Notes: generated by a model not told the origin, from the letters alone. Counted from the stretch's first letter, positions 8,002 to 17,309 are shown. The stretch is DNA of 64,000 nucleotides from Streptosporangium pseudovulgare (GCF_014648055.1 NZ_BMQJ01000014.1:124001-188000); one strand, 5' to 3'. Program-made: numbers and translations.

Positions 8002-9225
8002 TCAGAGGGCGACGCCCAGCAGGGCGTCGGTGAGGTCGCGGACCAGCGCGGGCGCCTGCGGCTCGGCCCCGCCGCCGGACAGGGCCTCCTCCGCCCAGGC
8101 GTCGACCGCGGCGAGCGCCCCGGGGGTGTCGAGGTCGTCGGCCAGCCGGGCGCGGACCTCGCCGAGCAGGGCCAGGGCCTCGGGACCCGCGGGCAGCGCC
8201 GCGGCGGAGCGCCAGCGGGCCAGCCGGGCCTCGGCGGCGGCGAGCTGATCGGCGGTCCACTCCCAGTCGGCGCGGTAGTGGTGGGCCAGCAGGGCCAGCC
8301 GGATGGCCATCGGGTCGGTCTCCTCGCGCAGCCGCGAGACGAACACGAGGTTGCCCTTGGACTTGGACATCTTCTCGCCGTCCAGGGCGACCATGCCCGC
8401 GTGCACGTACGCCCTGGCGAAGGGCCACTCGCCGCAGGCGACGTGCCCCTCGTGGGCGCCGCACTCGTGGTGCGGGAAGATCAGGTCGGAGCCGCCGCCC
8501 GCGACGTCGAAACCGCTGCCGAGGTTGGCCAGCGCGATCGCGGTGCACTCGATGTGCCAGCCCGGCCGGCCCGGCCCGAACGGCGAGGGCCACGAGGGCT
8601 CGCCGGGGCGCTCGGCGCGCCAGAGCAGCCAGTCGAGGGGGTGCTTCTTGCCCGTCCGGCCGGGGTCGCCGCCCCGCTCGGCGGACAGGGCCAGCATCGT
8701 CTCCTCGGAGTATCCGGAGACGGCGCCGAACTTGGGGGCGGCGGCGGCGTCGAAGTAGACGTCGCCGTCGAGGTCGTAGGTGGCGCCCTTGTCGCGCAGG
8801 GTCTCGATGAGCTCGATGACCTGGTCGATCACCTCGGTCACGCCGACGTACTCGCGCGGCGGGATGATCCGCAGCGCCTCCATGTCGGTGCGGAACAGCC
8901 GGATCTCCCGCTCGGCGAGGTCACGCCAGTCGACCCCGGTCTTCTCGGCGCGCTCCAGCAGCGGGTCGTCCACGTCGGTGGTGTTCTGGGTGAAGTGCAC
9001 CTCGTGGCCGCCGTCCCGCCAGACGCGGTTGACCATGTCGAAGGCGAGATAGGTGTTGGCGTGGCCGAGGTGGGTCGCGTCGTAGGGCGTGATGCCGCAG
9101 ACGTACATCCGTGCCTCGGGGCCCGGCCGGGTGGGGACGACCTCCCCGGCGGCGGTGTCGAACAGCCGCAACGGAACACCGGCACCGGGAAGCGGAGGGA
9201 CCTTCGGTGCAGACCACGATTTCAT
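8002..9225 (-). CDS. mshC: Cysteine:glucosaminyl-inositol ligase (mycothiol biosynthesis)
   Basis: Class I tRNA-synthetase-like enzyme that joins cysteine to glucosaminyl inositol in an ATP-dependent step of mycothiol synthesis. About 407 residues from ATG 9225; an upstream GTG at 9285 only adds unconserved sequence. It shows the HIGH-like motif (THLGHANTY), the KMSKS loop ([10 protein letters not shown]) and the zinc-site segments ([22 protein letters not shown]). It differs from CysS by its shorter C-terminus and the [11 protein letters not shown] region typical of MshC. It is the only cysteine-ligase gene seen here and supports an actinobacterial host. Confidence 0.92.
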   Translation of the reverse strand: MKSWSAPKVPPLPGAGVPLRLFDTAAGEVVPTRPGPEARMYVCGITPYDATHLGHANTYLAFDMVNRVWRDGGHEVHFTQNTTDVDDPLLERAEKTGVDWRDLAEREIRLFRTDMEALRIIPPREYVGVTEVIDQVIELIETLRDKGATYDLDGDVYFDAAAAPKFGAVSGYSEETMLALSAERGGDPGRTGKKHPLDWLLWRAERPGEPSWPSPFGPGRPGWHIECTAIALANLGSGFDVAGGGSDLIFPHHECGAHEGHVACGEWPFARAYVHAGMVALDGEKMSKSKGNLVFVSRLREETDPMAIRLALLAHHYRADWEWTADQLAAAEARLARWRSAAALPAGPEALALLGEVRARLADDLDTPGALAAVDAWAEEALSGGGAEPQAPALVRDLTDALLGVAL

Positions 9226-9250
9226 ATCAGGGAGCCTATCCAGCAGACAG

Positions 9251-9275
9251 ACCGCCCCGATCGTCTCGGGGCGGT
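9251..9275 (-). terminator. Hairpin terminator after the SCO1664-like operon
   Basis: ACCGCCCCGA and TCGGGGCGGT form a perfect 10-bp stem with a 5-nt loop. It lies downstream of the leftward gene ending at 9351 and upstream of mshC. There is no T-run, as is usual in this genome. Confidence 0.65.
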
Positions 9276-9350
9276 GGACACACAAGGGGCAATAACCTCA
9301 ACCGCCGTGACGCGCCGGCTCATTCCAGCCGGGGGCGGCGCCGGGCGACG

Positions 9351-10112
9351 TCAGATGGGGGGCCAGGGGATGGCGGGCCAGTCCTGGGAGGGCAGGGGGT
9401 GCAGGCCGGTGTCGAGGAGCCTGCGGACCCTGACCCAGGTGGCCTCGACCTCGGCGAGGGTGAGCAGCTCGCGCAGCCGGCGGCCGAGACGGCCCTGCTC
9501 CAGGTCACGCTCCAGGCGGGCCAGGACGTTCATGGCCTCGCGCGACAGGGGCTTGCCGCGCCACTGCCACAGCACGGTGCGCAGCTTGTCGTCGGCGGAG
9601 AAGCAGACGCCGTGGTCGACGCCGTAGACGTGGCCGTCGGGCAGCGGGAGCAGGTGGCCGCCCTTGCGGTCGGCGTTGTTGATGACCGCGTCGAAGACGG
9701 CCATCCGGCGCAGGGCGGGCTGGCGCCCGCGGATCAGCGCCATCAGGTCGGCCTCGGGGTCGGCGTCGACCCACAGCTGGCACATGCCGGGGCCGAAGGG
9801 GCCGTCGCGGTAGACGGTGGGCGGCACGATCCGCCAGCCGGTCGCCGCCGACACCTCGAAGGCGGCCACCTCCCGGGCCGCCAGGGTGCCGTCGGGGAAG
9901 TCCCACAGGGGGCGCTCCCCCCGCACGGGTTTGTAGACGCAGGCGGCGGCCAGCCCGCCGTGCCGGATCGAACAGTAGAGCGTCATGTTGGTCGCCTCGA
10001 CCAGCCGTCCGGCGATCTCCAGATGCCCCTCGCGGAGCAGACGCAGCGCGGTCTCGTCGTCCATTCCCGCCGTGGGCGCCGCGCTCAGCGCAGGCTCGCT
10101 CTCGGCACTCAT
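9351..10112 (-). CDS. SCO1664-family protein, PI3K/PI4K-like fold
   Basis: Conserved actinobacterial protein of 253 residues, related to the phosphatidylinositol 3-/4-kinase catalytic fold. Kinase-like features are VYKPVRGERPLWDFP (nucleotide-binding Lys), FDAVINNADRKGGHLL (catalytic loop with N and D) and GVDHGVCF (metal-binding D-H-G). The true substrate is not known. It overlaps the DUF3090 gene by 4 bp, so the two are translationally coupled, and the phosphomutase-like gene lies just upstream. This gene order is common in actinomycetes. Confidence 0.85.
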   Translation of the reverse strand: MSAESEPALSAAPTAGMDDETALRLLREGHLEIAGRLVEATNMTLYCSIRHGGLAAACVYKPVRGERPLWDFPDGTLAAREVAAFEVSAATGWRIVPPTVYRDGPFGPGMCQLWVDADPEADLMALIRGRQPALRRMAVFDAVINNADRKGGHLLPLPDGHVYGVDHGVCFSADDKLRTVLWQWRGKPLSREAMNVLARLERDLEQGRLGRRLRELLTLAEVEATWVRVRRLLDTGLHPLPSQDWPAIPWPPI

Positions 10113-10681
10113 TCGCCTCCCTCGCCCGGTGAAACGCTCTTACCCCGATAACCGTTGAGACGCACGCAGATATGCCCCTCGGCGTCGAGCGGCTGGCCGC
10201 ACAGCGGGCACGGCGGGCGCCCGGCGGCGACGAGGGCCAGGGCGCGCCTGCTGAACGCGCGGGCCGCGCCGGGGGTGATGTGCACCCGCAGCAGGGCCGG
10301 CTCTACGAGCTCCTCCTCGAACGCCTCGCCCTCGGCGGTGACCTCCTGGGCCTCGATGACCACCATGGAGGCGTCGGCGTCCCAGGCGAGCGCCATCGTG
10401 CCGACCCGGAAGTCCTCGCTGATCGGCGTGTCGAGCGGGTCGTTGTCGGTGAGCGCGAGCGGAGCGGCGGCGGGCACCTCCGCGGTGCCCCCGCTGCGCC
10501 GCAGCACCTCGTCGAGAAGCTCGTCCAGACGGTCGGCCAGCGCCGCGACCTGGAACTTCTCCAGGGCGACGGTGGTCAGCCCGCCCTGTCCCCGTGCCTG
10601 GAGGAAGAAGGCGCGTGAACCCGGCTGCCCAACGGCACCGGCCACGAATCTGTCGGGCGGATCGTAGTCGAAGACCGGCAT
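10109..10681 (-). CDS. DUF3090 family protein
   Basis: Conserved actinobacterial protein of 190 residues and unknown function. It ends in a zinc-ribbon-like segment, CPLCGQPLDAEGHIC, suggesting metal or nucleic acid binding. It opens with the family start FDYDPPDRFVAG. It is coupled to the following SCO1664-like gene by a 4-bp overlap and lies 10 bp after the phosphomutase-like gene. The conserved trio suggests a shared pathway that cannot be named from the sequence. Confidence 0.88.
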   Translation of the reverse strand: MPVFDYDPPDRFVAGAVGQPGSRAFFLQARGQGGLTTVALEKFQVAALADRLDELLDEVLRRSGGTAEVPAAAPLALTDNDPLDTPISEDFRVGTMALAWDADASMVVIEAQEVTAEGEAFEEELVEPALLRVHITPGAARAFSRRALALVAAGRPPCPLCGQPLDAEGHICVRLNGYRGKSVSPGEGGE

Positions 10682-10691
10682 AGTCCTGACC

Positions 10692-11390
10692 TTACGTCGT
10701 CCCGGCTCCGCCGCCGACGGCGGCGTCGCTTCCGGACGGGTTTTCTCCCCCGCCGGCGTCCTCCGTACCCTCGGGGGGCCGCAGCCCGGCCACGTCTCCC
10801 CCGACGTCGTTGAGCCTGAGCACGAAGGGGCGCATGGGGGTGTAGCGGATCGCGGTGAGCGACGCCGGGTCGGCGGCTATCCGCTGGAACTGGTCCAGGT
10901 GGAGTCCCATGGCGTCGGCCACGATCGCCTTGATGACGTCCCCGTGGCTGCAGACGAGGTAGACGGCCTTCGGGCCCAGCCGCTCGTTCCACTCCCTGAC
11001 GGCGCTCACCGCGCGGTGCTGGACCGCCGCGAGGGACTCGCCGCCGGGGAAGGTGACGGCGCTGGGGTGGTTCTGCACGACCGGCCAGAGGGGGTCCTTG
11101 GCGAGCTCGCCGAGCGGGCGGCCGGTCCAGTCCCCGTAGCGGCACTCGCCGAACCGCTCGTCGGTCCGCACCGGCGTCTCCCGGCCGGCGGCGACCGCCT
11201 GTGCCGTCTCCTGGCAGCGTTCCAGCGGGCTGGAGACGATCGCGTCGAGTTCCAGGGCCGAGAGCCGGGAGGCCAGCGCCCCGGCCTGCTCGCGGCCCCG
11301 GTCGCTGAGATGGACTCCGGGGGTCCAGCCGGCCAGCACCGGGCCGGTGAGGTGGGTGAGGCCGTGTCTGGCCAGCAGCAGGGTCGTCAC
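10692..11390 (-). CDS. Histidine phosphatase-superfamily protein, MSMEG_4193-like phosphomutase
   Basis: Phosphoglycerate-mutase-like protein of 232 residues. The phosphohistidine motif is LLARHGLTH, with a second active-site His in VCSHGDVIKA and the acid/base segment SSPLERCQETA. The C-terminal 30 residues are Gly/Glu-rich and unconserved. It is the first gene of the leftward trio with DUF3090 and the SCO1664-like kinase fold, so it may act on the same phosphorylated metabolite. It is divergent from the aldo/keto reductase with only 65 bp between them. Confidence 0.85.
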   Translation of the reverse strand: MTTLLLARHGLTHLTGPVLAGWTPGVHLSDRGREQAGALASRLSALELDAIVSSPLERCQETAQAVAAGRETPVRTDERFGECRYGDWTGRPLGELAKDPLWPVVQNHPSAVTFPGGESLAAVQHRAVSAVREWNERLGPKAVYLVCSHGDVIKAIVADAMGLHLDQFQRIAADPASLTAIRYTPMRPFVLRLNDVGGDVAGLRPPEGTEDAGGGENPSGSDAAVGGGAGTT

Positions 11391-11455
11391 GCGGCCAAGT
11401 CTTGCAGGCGGCGCTCCACTACTTTTAACTGGCCGGACGGTAACCTGGCCGGATC

Positions 11456-12400
11456 ATGGAGCAGCGCTATGTGGGCCGGAGCGGGCTGTCGGTCTCCCGC
11501 CTCGGACTGGGGACGATGACGTGGGGGCGCGACACCGCCGCTGAGGAGGCCGCGGCCCAGCTCCGCGCCTTCGCCGAGGCCGGCGGCACGCTCATCGACA
11601 CCGCGGACGTCTACACCGGCGGCGAGGCCGAGAAACTGCTGGGCCGGCTGCTCCGCGACACGGTGCCGCGGTCGCGGCTGGTGCTGTCCACCAAGGCCGT
11701 GCTCACCCCGGCCGGCCGCCGGCCCCGGGACGCCTCCAGGCGGCACCTGATCGCCGCCGCCGACGCCTCGCTGGCCCGCCTCGGCGTGGACGAGGTGGAC
11801 CTGTGGCAGCTGCACGCCTTCGACCCCGAGGTGCCGCTGGAGGAGACCCTCGCCGCGGTGGACACCATCGTGGCGTCGGGGCGGGCGGCGTACGCGGGGG
11901 TGTGCGACTACACGGGCTGGCAGCTGGCGGCGGCCGCGGCCGGGCAGCGGGCGGTCCCCGGCCGGGCGCCGGTCGTCGCGGCGCAGGTCGAGTACTCCCT
12001 GCTGGCCAGGGACGCCGAGCGTGAGCTGATCCCGGCGGCCGAGTACGCCGGCGCCGGCGTGCTGGCCTGGTCCCCGCTCGGCAGGGGCGTCCTGACCGGC
12101 AAGTACCGCACGGGCGTCCCCGCCGGCTCGCGGGCGGCCACCCCGCACTTCGCCGACTTCGTCAAGCCGTACCTGGACGAGCGGTCGCGCCGGGTCGTGG
12201 AGTCGGTGGCGACCGCGGCCGAGGGCCTGGGCGTCTCGCCGCTCTCGGTCGCGCTGTCCTGGGTGCGCGACCAGCCGGGGGTCGTCGCGGCCATCGTCGG
12301 CGCCCGCACCTCCGTCCAGCTCTCCGGAGCGCTCCAGTCCGAGGAGCTGACGCTGCCCCTGGAGATCAGGGAGGCGCTGGACGACGTCTCGGCCGACTGA
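11456..12400 (+). CDS. Aldo/keto reductase
   Basis: NADPH-dependent oxidoreductase of 314 residues with a TIM-barrel fold. The catalytic tetrad is visible as Asp and Tyr in DTADVYTGGEAE, Lys in VLSTKAV and His in LWQLHAFD. The NADP-binding C-terminal part is AIVGARTSVQL. It most resembles the AKR11/12-like group. It is monocistronic by spacing. The physiological substrate cannot be told. Confidence 0.88.
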   Translation: MEQRYVGRSGLSVSRLGLGTMTWGRDTAAEEAAAQLRAFAEAGGTLIDTADVYTGGEAEKLLGRLLRDTVPRSRLVLSTKAVLTPAGRRPRDASRRHLIAAADASLARLGVDEVDLWQLHAFDPEVPLEETLAAVDTIVASGRAAYAGVCDYTGWQLAAAAAGQRAVPGRAPVVAAQVEYSLLARDAERELIPAAEYAGAGVLAWSPLGRGVLTGKYRTGVPAGSRAATPHFADFVKPYLDERSRRVVESVATAAEGLGVSPLSVALSWVRDQPGVVAAIVGARTSVQLSGALQSEELTLPLEIREALDDVSAD

Positions 12401-12673
12401 GGCCGCCCGAGCGGGCGCGGCCGGACCGGCGCTCCCCTCGGCGGCCCGGTCACGGTGACCCGCGTGAGGCGGTCCGCGCACGGCGGTCCGCGTGAGGCGG
12501 GCGCGACCGGGCGGAACAAGACGGGACAGAACCAGAATCGATCTCGTTTATCACGCGTCGATACCGAATCGTCCCTTCACCTGGCGAGACCGGCCCTTCC
12601 CGCAAAACTGTCGATTGGCGCATCGGGAGGGGAGCCCGATGGCCGGCGAGGCGACATTGGGCGAGGGGGACCG

Positions 12674-13660
12674 TTGCGAACTGCGATCTCGGCCGGTGCG
12701 CTCGTGCTCGCGTTGACCGGAGCCCTTCCCCTGGCCTCCGCGGCGCCCGCGGGGGCCGCCGCGTGGCCGGCGCAGCCGGGCTGCGAACGCCGGGGCCCGC
12801 TGGGCGGCGTGACCGGCGGGCTGTGCGACACCCTCGGCGCCGTCGGCGACACCCTCGGCACCGTCGGCGACACCGTCGGCAAGGCGGTGGACGGTGTCGG
12901 CAAGACGGTCGACGGCGTCGTGGACCGCGCGGCCGAGACGGTGGACACCGGACGGTTCGGCGTCGCCGCCGAGACCACCACCGGCACCGGCGACTCCCGC
13001 CTCGGCGTCGAGGCCGACGTCGGCGTCACCACCGGCATCCGCACCGGCGCCGGAGCGGAGACCTCAGGCTCCACCTCCCGGTCCGCCGGCCCGGGCGAAG
13101 ACCCCTCCACGCCGGGAGACGGCGCGGCCGGACCGGCCACCGCCGCACCCCGTGACTCCACCGGCGCCTGCGCCCCCGCGGCCTCCTCCGGATGCGCCGA
13201 CCCGGCCGAGCGCTCCGTCCGGAAGCCTCCTTCCCACGAGGCCCGGCCGACAGCGAGGCCGCTCCCCCGCCCCTCGCGGAGCGGCGATCCCGAGCAGGCC
13301 GTACGGCGGGACGCGCCGTCCGGACCGGTCCGCCCGACGGCGGTCCCGTCCGTCCACGACACGGGCTCCGGGCCGGTGACCGCCGAACCGTCCCCCCCGG
13401 TGGCCGACCCCGAGGCTCCGCGGGTGGAGCTGCTGTGGCCGGGCGCCGGGATGCGCGAACTGCGCGACCGGATGCCCGCGGACCGGCCCGTCAAGCCCAC
13501 CCGGTCGTCCGATCCGGCCGGCACGGCGCTCACCATCGTGCTGCTCGTCGTGGCGATCCTCGCGGTCCGCCTGCTGTACGTCCGGCGCGGCGGGGAGTCG
13601 ATGCCGTTCGAGCCGCTGCGGCTGGGCCGGCACCGGACGGCATCGGCCTCCCGGCTCTGA
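12674..13660 (+). CDS. Secreted, C-terminally membrane-anchored protein with heptad-like repeats
   Basis: Protein of 328 residues starting at TTG 12674, with AGGGGG just upstream. An N-terminal signal peptide (ISAGALVLALTGALPLASAAPAGA) is followed by a Cys pair (CERRGPLGGVTGGLC). A repeat region then spaces Asp-Thr-Leu/Val-Gly blocks about seven residues apart (DTLGAVGDTLGTVGDTVG, then KAVDGVGKTVDGVVD). A long Pro/Ser/Thr/Ala-rich stretch leads to a single membrane segment near the C-terminus (TALTIVLLVVAILAVRLLYV) and a basic cytoplasmic tail. It probably sits on the cell surface. No known function is recognised. An upstream in-frame start at 12455 is open but lacks a signal sequence at the right place. 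Confidence 0.65.
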   Translation: MRTAISAGALVLALTGALPLASAAPAGAAAWPAQPGCERRGPLGGVTGGLCDTLGAVGDTLGTVGDTVGKAVDGVGKTVDGVVDRAAETVDTGRFGVAAETTTGTGDSRLGVEADVGVTTGIRTGAGAETSGSTSRSAGPGEDPSTPGDGAAGPATAAPRDSTGACAPAASSGCADPAERSVRKPPSHEARPTARPLPRPSRSGDPEQAVRRDAPSGPVRPTAVPSVHDTGSGPVTAEPSPPVADPEAPRVELLWPGAGMRELRDRMPADRPVKPTRSSDPAGTALTIVLLVVAILAVRLLYVRRGGESMPFEPLRLGRHRTASASRL

Positions 13661-13715
13661 GCGGACGACCGGCACGCGGCGTGGACGCGTCCACGGAAGA
13701 CCGCCGATGCCCGGG

Positions 13716-13738
13716 GGTGCGGCGCGCCTCGCCGCACC
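13716..13738. terminator. Bidirectional hairpin terminator
   Basis: GGTGCGGCG pairs perfectly with CGCCGCACC around a 5-nt loop. It separates two convergent secreted-protein genes. Confidence 0.65.
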
Positions 13739-13773
13739 GGTGGCCGAGGCTCACCCCTCACACCCGTCGAGGC

Positions 13774-14067
13774 TCAGGGGATGTACACCTCGTAGTAGAA
13801 GCCCGGCATATAAGGGCCGCCCCCGCGGAACCAGTGACAGTAGAGGAGCCCGGTGTACTGACCGTTCTGCGCGGCGTCCTCGTAGGCGAGGTCGCAGGCG
13901 GCCATGGTCGGGTAGGGGCCCTGGAGGTACCAGTCCCGTGTCGGCCAGCCCCCGGCGGCCACGGCCGCGCCGGTCTGGGTGGCGGCGAGGGCGGGTGCGG
14001 CACCTGCCAGGAGACCGGCGCCCAGCGTCACGGCGAGCACGGCGGAACGTAATCGGGGGATCCTCAT
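13774..14067 (-). CDS. Small secreted protein, unknown function
   Basis: 97 residues with a clear signal peptide (LRSAVLAVTLGAGLLAGAAPALA). The mature part of about 65 residues is rich in Tyr, Trp and Gly and has two Cys that may form a disulfide (MAACDLAYEDA and LLYCHWF). The mature fold resembles short exported actinomycete proteins in which a residue pattern WYLQGPYPTMAAC precedes a Gly/Tyr tail. Start ATG 14067 was chosen because the signal peptide begins there and GGAG lies upstream. It is not recognised as a named family. Confidence 0.7.
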   Translation of the reverse strand: MRIPRLRSAVLAVTLGAGLLAGAAPALAATQTGAAVAAGGWPTRDWYLQGPYPTMAACDLAYEDAAQNGQYTGLLYCHWFRGGGPYMPGFYYEVYIP

Positions 14068-14192
14068 CGTGGGTGGCTCCTCGCGTCCGGGAAGGAGAGC
14101 ACCTTCAGATAAGCACCGGCCACCGGGCTTGAGAAGATACCGTTTCTCCCCATTCGGCCGGAGATGGCGGAGCGCGTGGGCCCACGAGACGC

Positions 14193-14242
14193 CGGAAACA
14201 CAGGGGAGGCCGGCGCGATCGGCGCCGGCCCCCCCCTGTTTC
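14193..14242 (-). terminator. Large hairpin terminator of the fabG-fabI operon
   Basis: GGCCGGCGC (14208-14216) pairs with 14222-14230 around a 5-nt loop. The stem extends outward through CAGGGG/CCCCTG and GGAAACA/TGTTTCC with a small bulge. It follows the fabI stop on the minus strand. Confidence 0.8.
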
Positions 14243-14260
14243 CGCCCGTCGTACGGCCCG

Positions 14261-15025
14261 TCAGCCGCCGATCGCGTGCACGCCCCCGTCGACGTGCACG
14301 ATCTCACCGGTCGTGGCGGGGAACCAGTCGGACAGCAGCGCCAGGCACGCCTTGGCGGCGGGCACGGTGTCGCCCAGGTCCCAGCCGAGCGGCGCCTTGC
14401 CGGGCCAGCTCTCCTCGAACTCGGCGAAGCCCGGGATGCTCTTGGCGGCCATGGTGCGCAGCGGCCCGGCCGCCACGAGGTTGACCCGGATGCCGTGCCC
14501 GCCGAGGTCGCGGGCGAGGTACCGGGAGCAGGACTCCAGGCCGGCCTTGGCCACGCCCATCCAGTCGTAGACGGGCCACGCCTTGCTGGCGTCGAAGTCG
14601 AGGCCGACGACCGCGCCGCCCTCCTTCATCAGCGGCAGGCAGGCCTGGGCGAGCGCCTTGAAGGAGTAGGTGGAGATGTGCAGGGCGGTGGCGACGTCCT
14701 CCCACGGCGTGTTGAGGAAGTTGCCGCCCAGGCAGCTCTGCGGGGCGAAGCCGATGGAGTGGACCACGCCGTCGAGCCCCCCGACGTGCTCACCGACCCG
14801 GTCGGCCAGCGAGTCGAGGTGCTCGGTGTTCTGCACGTCGAGCTCGATCACCGGCGGCGGCTCGGGGAGCCGTTTGGCGATCCGCTCGACCAGGCTGAGC
14901 CGGCCGAAGCCGGTGAGCACGACCTGCGCCCCCTCCTCCTGGGCCATCTTCGCCACGGAGAAGGCGATCGAGGACTCGGTCAGCACGCCGGTGACCAGGA
15001 TGCGCTTGCCTTCGAGGATTCCCAT
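14261..15025 (-). CDS. fabI: Enoyl-[acyl-carrier-protein] reductase (NADH), InhA/FabI type
   Basis: Catalyses the last reduction of fatty acid chain elongation. 254 residues with an SDR fold. The N-terminal GVLTESSIAF matches the InhA-type dinucleotide loop, and the catalytic pair is Tyr153 and Lys160 in the spacing Y-x6-K (YDWMGVAK). The substrate-binding loop (GPLRTMAAKSIPGF) is also as in InhA. It lies 2 bp after fabG, the same order as mabA-inhA in mycobacteria, so the two form one FAS-II operon ended by the hairpin at 14193-14242. Confidence 0.93.
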   Translation of the reverse strand: MGILEGKRILVTGVLTESSIAFSVAKMAQEEGAQVVLTGFGRLSLVERIAKRLPEPPPVIELDVQNTEHLDSLADRVGEHVGGLDGVVHSIGFAPQSCLGGNFLNTPWEDVATALHISTYSFKALAQACLPLMKEGGAVVGLDFDASKAWPVYDWMGVAKAGLESCSRYLARDLGGHGIRVNLVAAGPLRTMAAKSIPGFAEFEESWPGKAPLGWDLGDTVPAAKACLALLSDWFPATTGEIVHVDGGVHAIGG

Positions 15026-15027
15026 GT

Positions 15028-15732
15028 TCAGTGCCCCATTCCCAGGCCGCCGTCGACGGGGATGACCGCCCCGGTGATGTAGGCGGCGTCTTCGCTCGCC
15101 AGGAACCTGACCACGCGGGCGACCTCGTCGGTGCTCGCGTAGCGGCCCAGCGGGATGTTCTTACGGATCTGCTCCTGGTGCGCCTCCTCCAGCGCGGCCG
15201 TCATGTCGGTCTCCACGAAGCCCGGGGCGACGACGTTGACGGTGATGCCGCGCGAACCGAGCTCGCGCGCCGCGGAGCGGGCGAAGCCGATCATGCCGGC
15301 CTTGGAGGCGGCGTAGTTGGTCTGGCCGGCGGAGCCCAGCATGGCCACCACCGAGGAGATCAGCACCACCCTGCCGCGCTTGAGGCGCAGCATGCCACGG
15401 GTGGCGCGCTTGACCACCCGGTAGGCGCCGGTCAGGTTGGCGTCGATGACATCGGTGAAGGCGTCCTCCTTCATCAGCGGAAGCAGGGTGTCGCGGGTGA
15501 TGCCCGCGTTGGCGACGAGCACCTCGACCGGGCCCTGCTCGGCCTCGACCTTCCCGAACGCCTCATCGACGTCGGCCGCGCTGGTCACGTCGCACCGCAC
15601 GGCGAGGAAGCCCTCCGGGGGCTCCCCCGAACGGTACGTCACGGCGACCGAGTCACCGGCCCTGGCGAGTTCGCGGGCGATCGCGAGGCCGATGCCGCGA
15701 TTGCCGCCGGTTACGAGAACAGATCGAGCCAT
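15028..15732 (-). CDS. fabG: 3-oxoacyl-[acyl-carrier-protein] reductase
   Basis: NADPH-dependent short-chain dehydrogenase of 234 residues in the FAS-II elongation cycle. It has TGGNRGIG for cofactor binding, ANAG, and the catalytic Ser-Tyr-Lys set in ISSVVAMLGSAGQTNYAASK. The C-terminus ends IPVDGGLGMGH, as in MabA-type enzymes. It is the first gene of the fabG-fabI pair and is divergent from tldD across a 77-bp gap containing a small palindrome. Confidence 0.93.
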   Translation of the reverse strand: MARSVLVTGGNRGIGLAIARELARAGDSVAVTYRSGEPPEGFLAVRCDVTSAADVDEAFGKVEAEQGPVEVLVANAGITRDTLLPLMKEDAFTDVIDANLTGAYRVVKRATRGMLRLKRGRVVLISSVVAMLGSAGQTNYAASKAGMIGFARSAARELGSRGITVNVVAPGFVETDMTAALEEAHQEQIRKNIPLGRYASTDEVARVVRFLASEDAAYITGAVIPVDGGLGMGH

Positions 15733-15766
15733 GAAAGTGACGCTATCGGCTACCGAGGGGTAAACC

Positions 15767-15787
15767 TCTTGTCCGCCAGGGACAAGA
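15767..15787. promoter_or_regulatory. Candidate operator between fabG and tldD
   Basis: TCTTGTCC (15767-15774) and GGACAAGA (15780-15787) form a perfect 8-bp palindrome with a 5-bp spacer in the 77-bp divergent promoter region. It could bind a lipid-synthesis regulator, but nothing else supports that. Confidence 0.4.
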
Positions 15788-15809
15788 TCACAGGGCTAGG
15801 ATCGTCGAC

Positions 15810-17309
15810 ATGCGCCAGATCGACTCCGATTTCCTCGCCCTTCCCCTGGGACGGCTGGCCGACGCGGCCCTGCAGCGCGCCCGCGACCTCGGCGCCGAGC
15901 ACGCCGACTTCCGGCTGGAGCGCATCCGGTCGGAGGTGCTGCGGCTGTCGGACGCCTCGCTGGAAGGCTCCATGGACGCCGACGACCTGGGTTACGCCGT
16001 ACGGGTCGTCAAGGACGGCACCTGGGGCTTCGCCGCGGGCATCGACCTCACCCCCGAGGCGGCGGCGCGGGTCGCCGAGCAGGCGGTGGAGGTGGCGGTC
16101 GTCTCCGCGGCGGTCAACCGAGAGCCCGTCGAGCTGGCCCCCGAGCCGGTCCACGCCGACGTCACCTGGGTCTCCTCCTACGAGATCGACCCGTTCGAGG
16201 TGCCCGCGCGCGACAAGGCGGCGCTGCTCGCCGAGTGGTCGGACGGCCTGCTGCGCGACCCCCGCGTGGACCACGTCCGGGCCTACCTCAACCAGGTCAA
16301 GGAGCAGAAGTTCTACGCCGACACCGCCGGCACGGTGACCACCCAGCAGCGGGTGCGCCTGCATCCGGAGCTGGAGGCGACGAAGGTCGAGGACGACCGC
16401 TTCGACTCGATGCGCACCCTCGCCCCGCCGGCCGGCCGGGGCTACGAGTACCTCACCGGCACCGGCTGGGACTTCCCCGCCGAGCTGGCCGCCCTCCCCG
16501 AGCACCTCGCCGAGAAGCTCAAGGCGCCCTCCGTCGAGGCCGGCGACTACGACCTGGTCGTCGACCCGTCGAACCTGTGGCTGACGATCCACGAGTCCAT
16601 CGGGCACGCCACCGAGCTGGACCGGGCCCTGGGTTACGAGGCCGCCTACGCCGGGACCAGCTTCGCCACCTTCGACCGGCTCGGCTCACTGGTGTACGGC
16701 TCGCCGGTGATGAACGTGACGGGCGACCGCACGGTCGAGCACGGCCTGGCGACCGTCGGCTACGACGACGAGGGCGTGGCGACCCGGGAGTTCGACATCG
16801 TCTCCGGCGGGATCCTGACCGGCTACCAGCTCGACCGGCGGATGGCACTGCTCAAGGGCCTGGGCGCCTCGAACGGCTGCGCCTTCGCCGACTCCCCCGG
16901 GCACATGCCCATGCAGCGCATGGCCAACGTCTCGCTGCGGCCCGCCGACGGCGGCCCCTCCACCGAGGAGCTGATCTCCGGCGTGGAGCGCGGCATCTAC
17001 GTCGTGGGCGACAAGAGCTGGTCCATCGACATGCAGCGGTACAACTTCCAGTTCACGGCTCAGAGGTTCTACCGGATCGAGAACGGCCGGCTCGCCGGGC
17101 AGCTCCGCGACGTCGCCTACCAGGCCACGACCACCGACTTCTGGCGGTCGATGGAGGCCGTCGGCGGGCCGCAGACCTACGTCCTGGGCGGCGCGTTCAA
17201 CTGCGGCAAGGGCCAGCCCGGCCAGATCGCCGCGGTCAGCCACGGCTGCCCGTCGGCGCTCTTCCGCGGCGTGCGCATCCTCAACACCCTCAAGGAGAGT
17301 GGCAAGTGA
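15810..17309 (+). CDS. tldD: TldD-family metalloprotease subunit
   Basis: Subunit of the TldD/TldE zinc protease that processes peptides in the cytoplasm, for example in maturation of modified peptides in other bacteria. 499 residues. The zinc site is HESIGHATELD (HExxxH). The C-terminal half carries the conserved GGAFNCGKGQPGQ segment. It overlaps the partner gene by 4 bp (GTGA), so the two are co-translated. No precursor peptide gene is seen nearby. Confidence 0.92.
   Translation: MRQIDSDFLALPLGRLADAALQRARDLGAEHADFRLERIRSEVLRLSDASLEGSMDADDLGYAVRVVKDGTWGFAAGIDLTPEAAARVAEQAVEVAVVSAAVNREPVELAPEPVHADVTWVSSYEIDPFEVPARDKAALLAEWSDGLLRDPRVDHVRAYLNQVKEQKFYADTAGTVTTQQRVRLHPELEATKVEDDRFDSMRTLAPPAGRGYEYLTGTGWDFPAELAALPEHLAEKLKAPSVEAGDYDLVVDPSNLWLTIHESIGHATELDRALGYEAAYAGTSFATFDRLGSLVYGSPVMNVTGDRTVEHGLATVGYDDEGVATREFDIVSGGILTGYQLDRRMALLKGLGASNGCAFADSPGHMPMQRMANVSLRPADGGPSTEELISGVERGIYVVGDKSWSIDMQRYNFQFTAQRFYRIENGRLAGQLRDVAYQATTTDFWRSMEAVGGPQTYVLGGAFNCGKGQPGQIAAVSHGCPSALFRGVRILNTLKESGK

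Noticed and set aside
16235..17305. Extension of the TldE frame far upstream into tldD
   Set aside because: The extension is Arg-rich nonsense overlapping tldD; the GTGA overlap at 17306 is the natural start.
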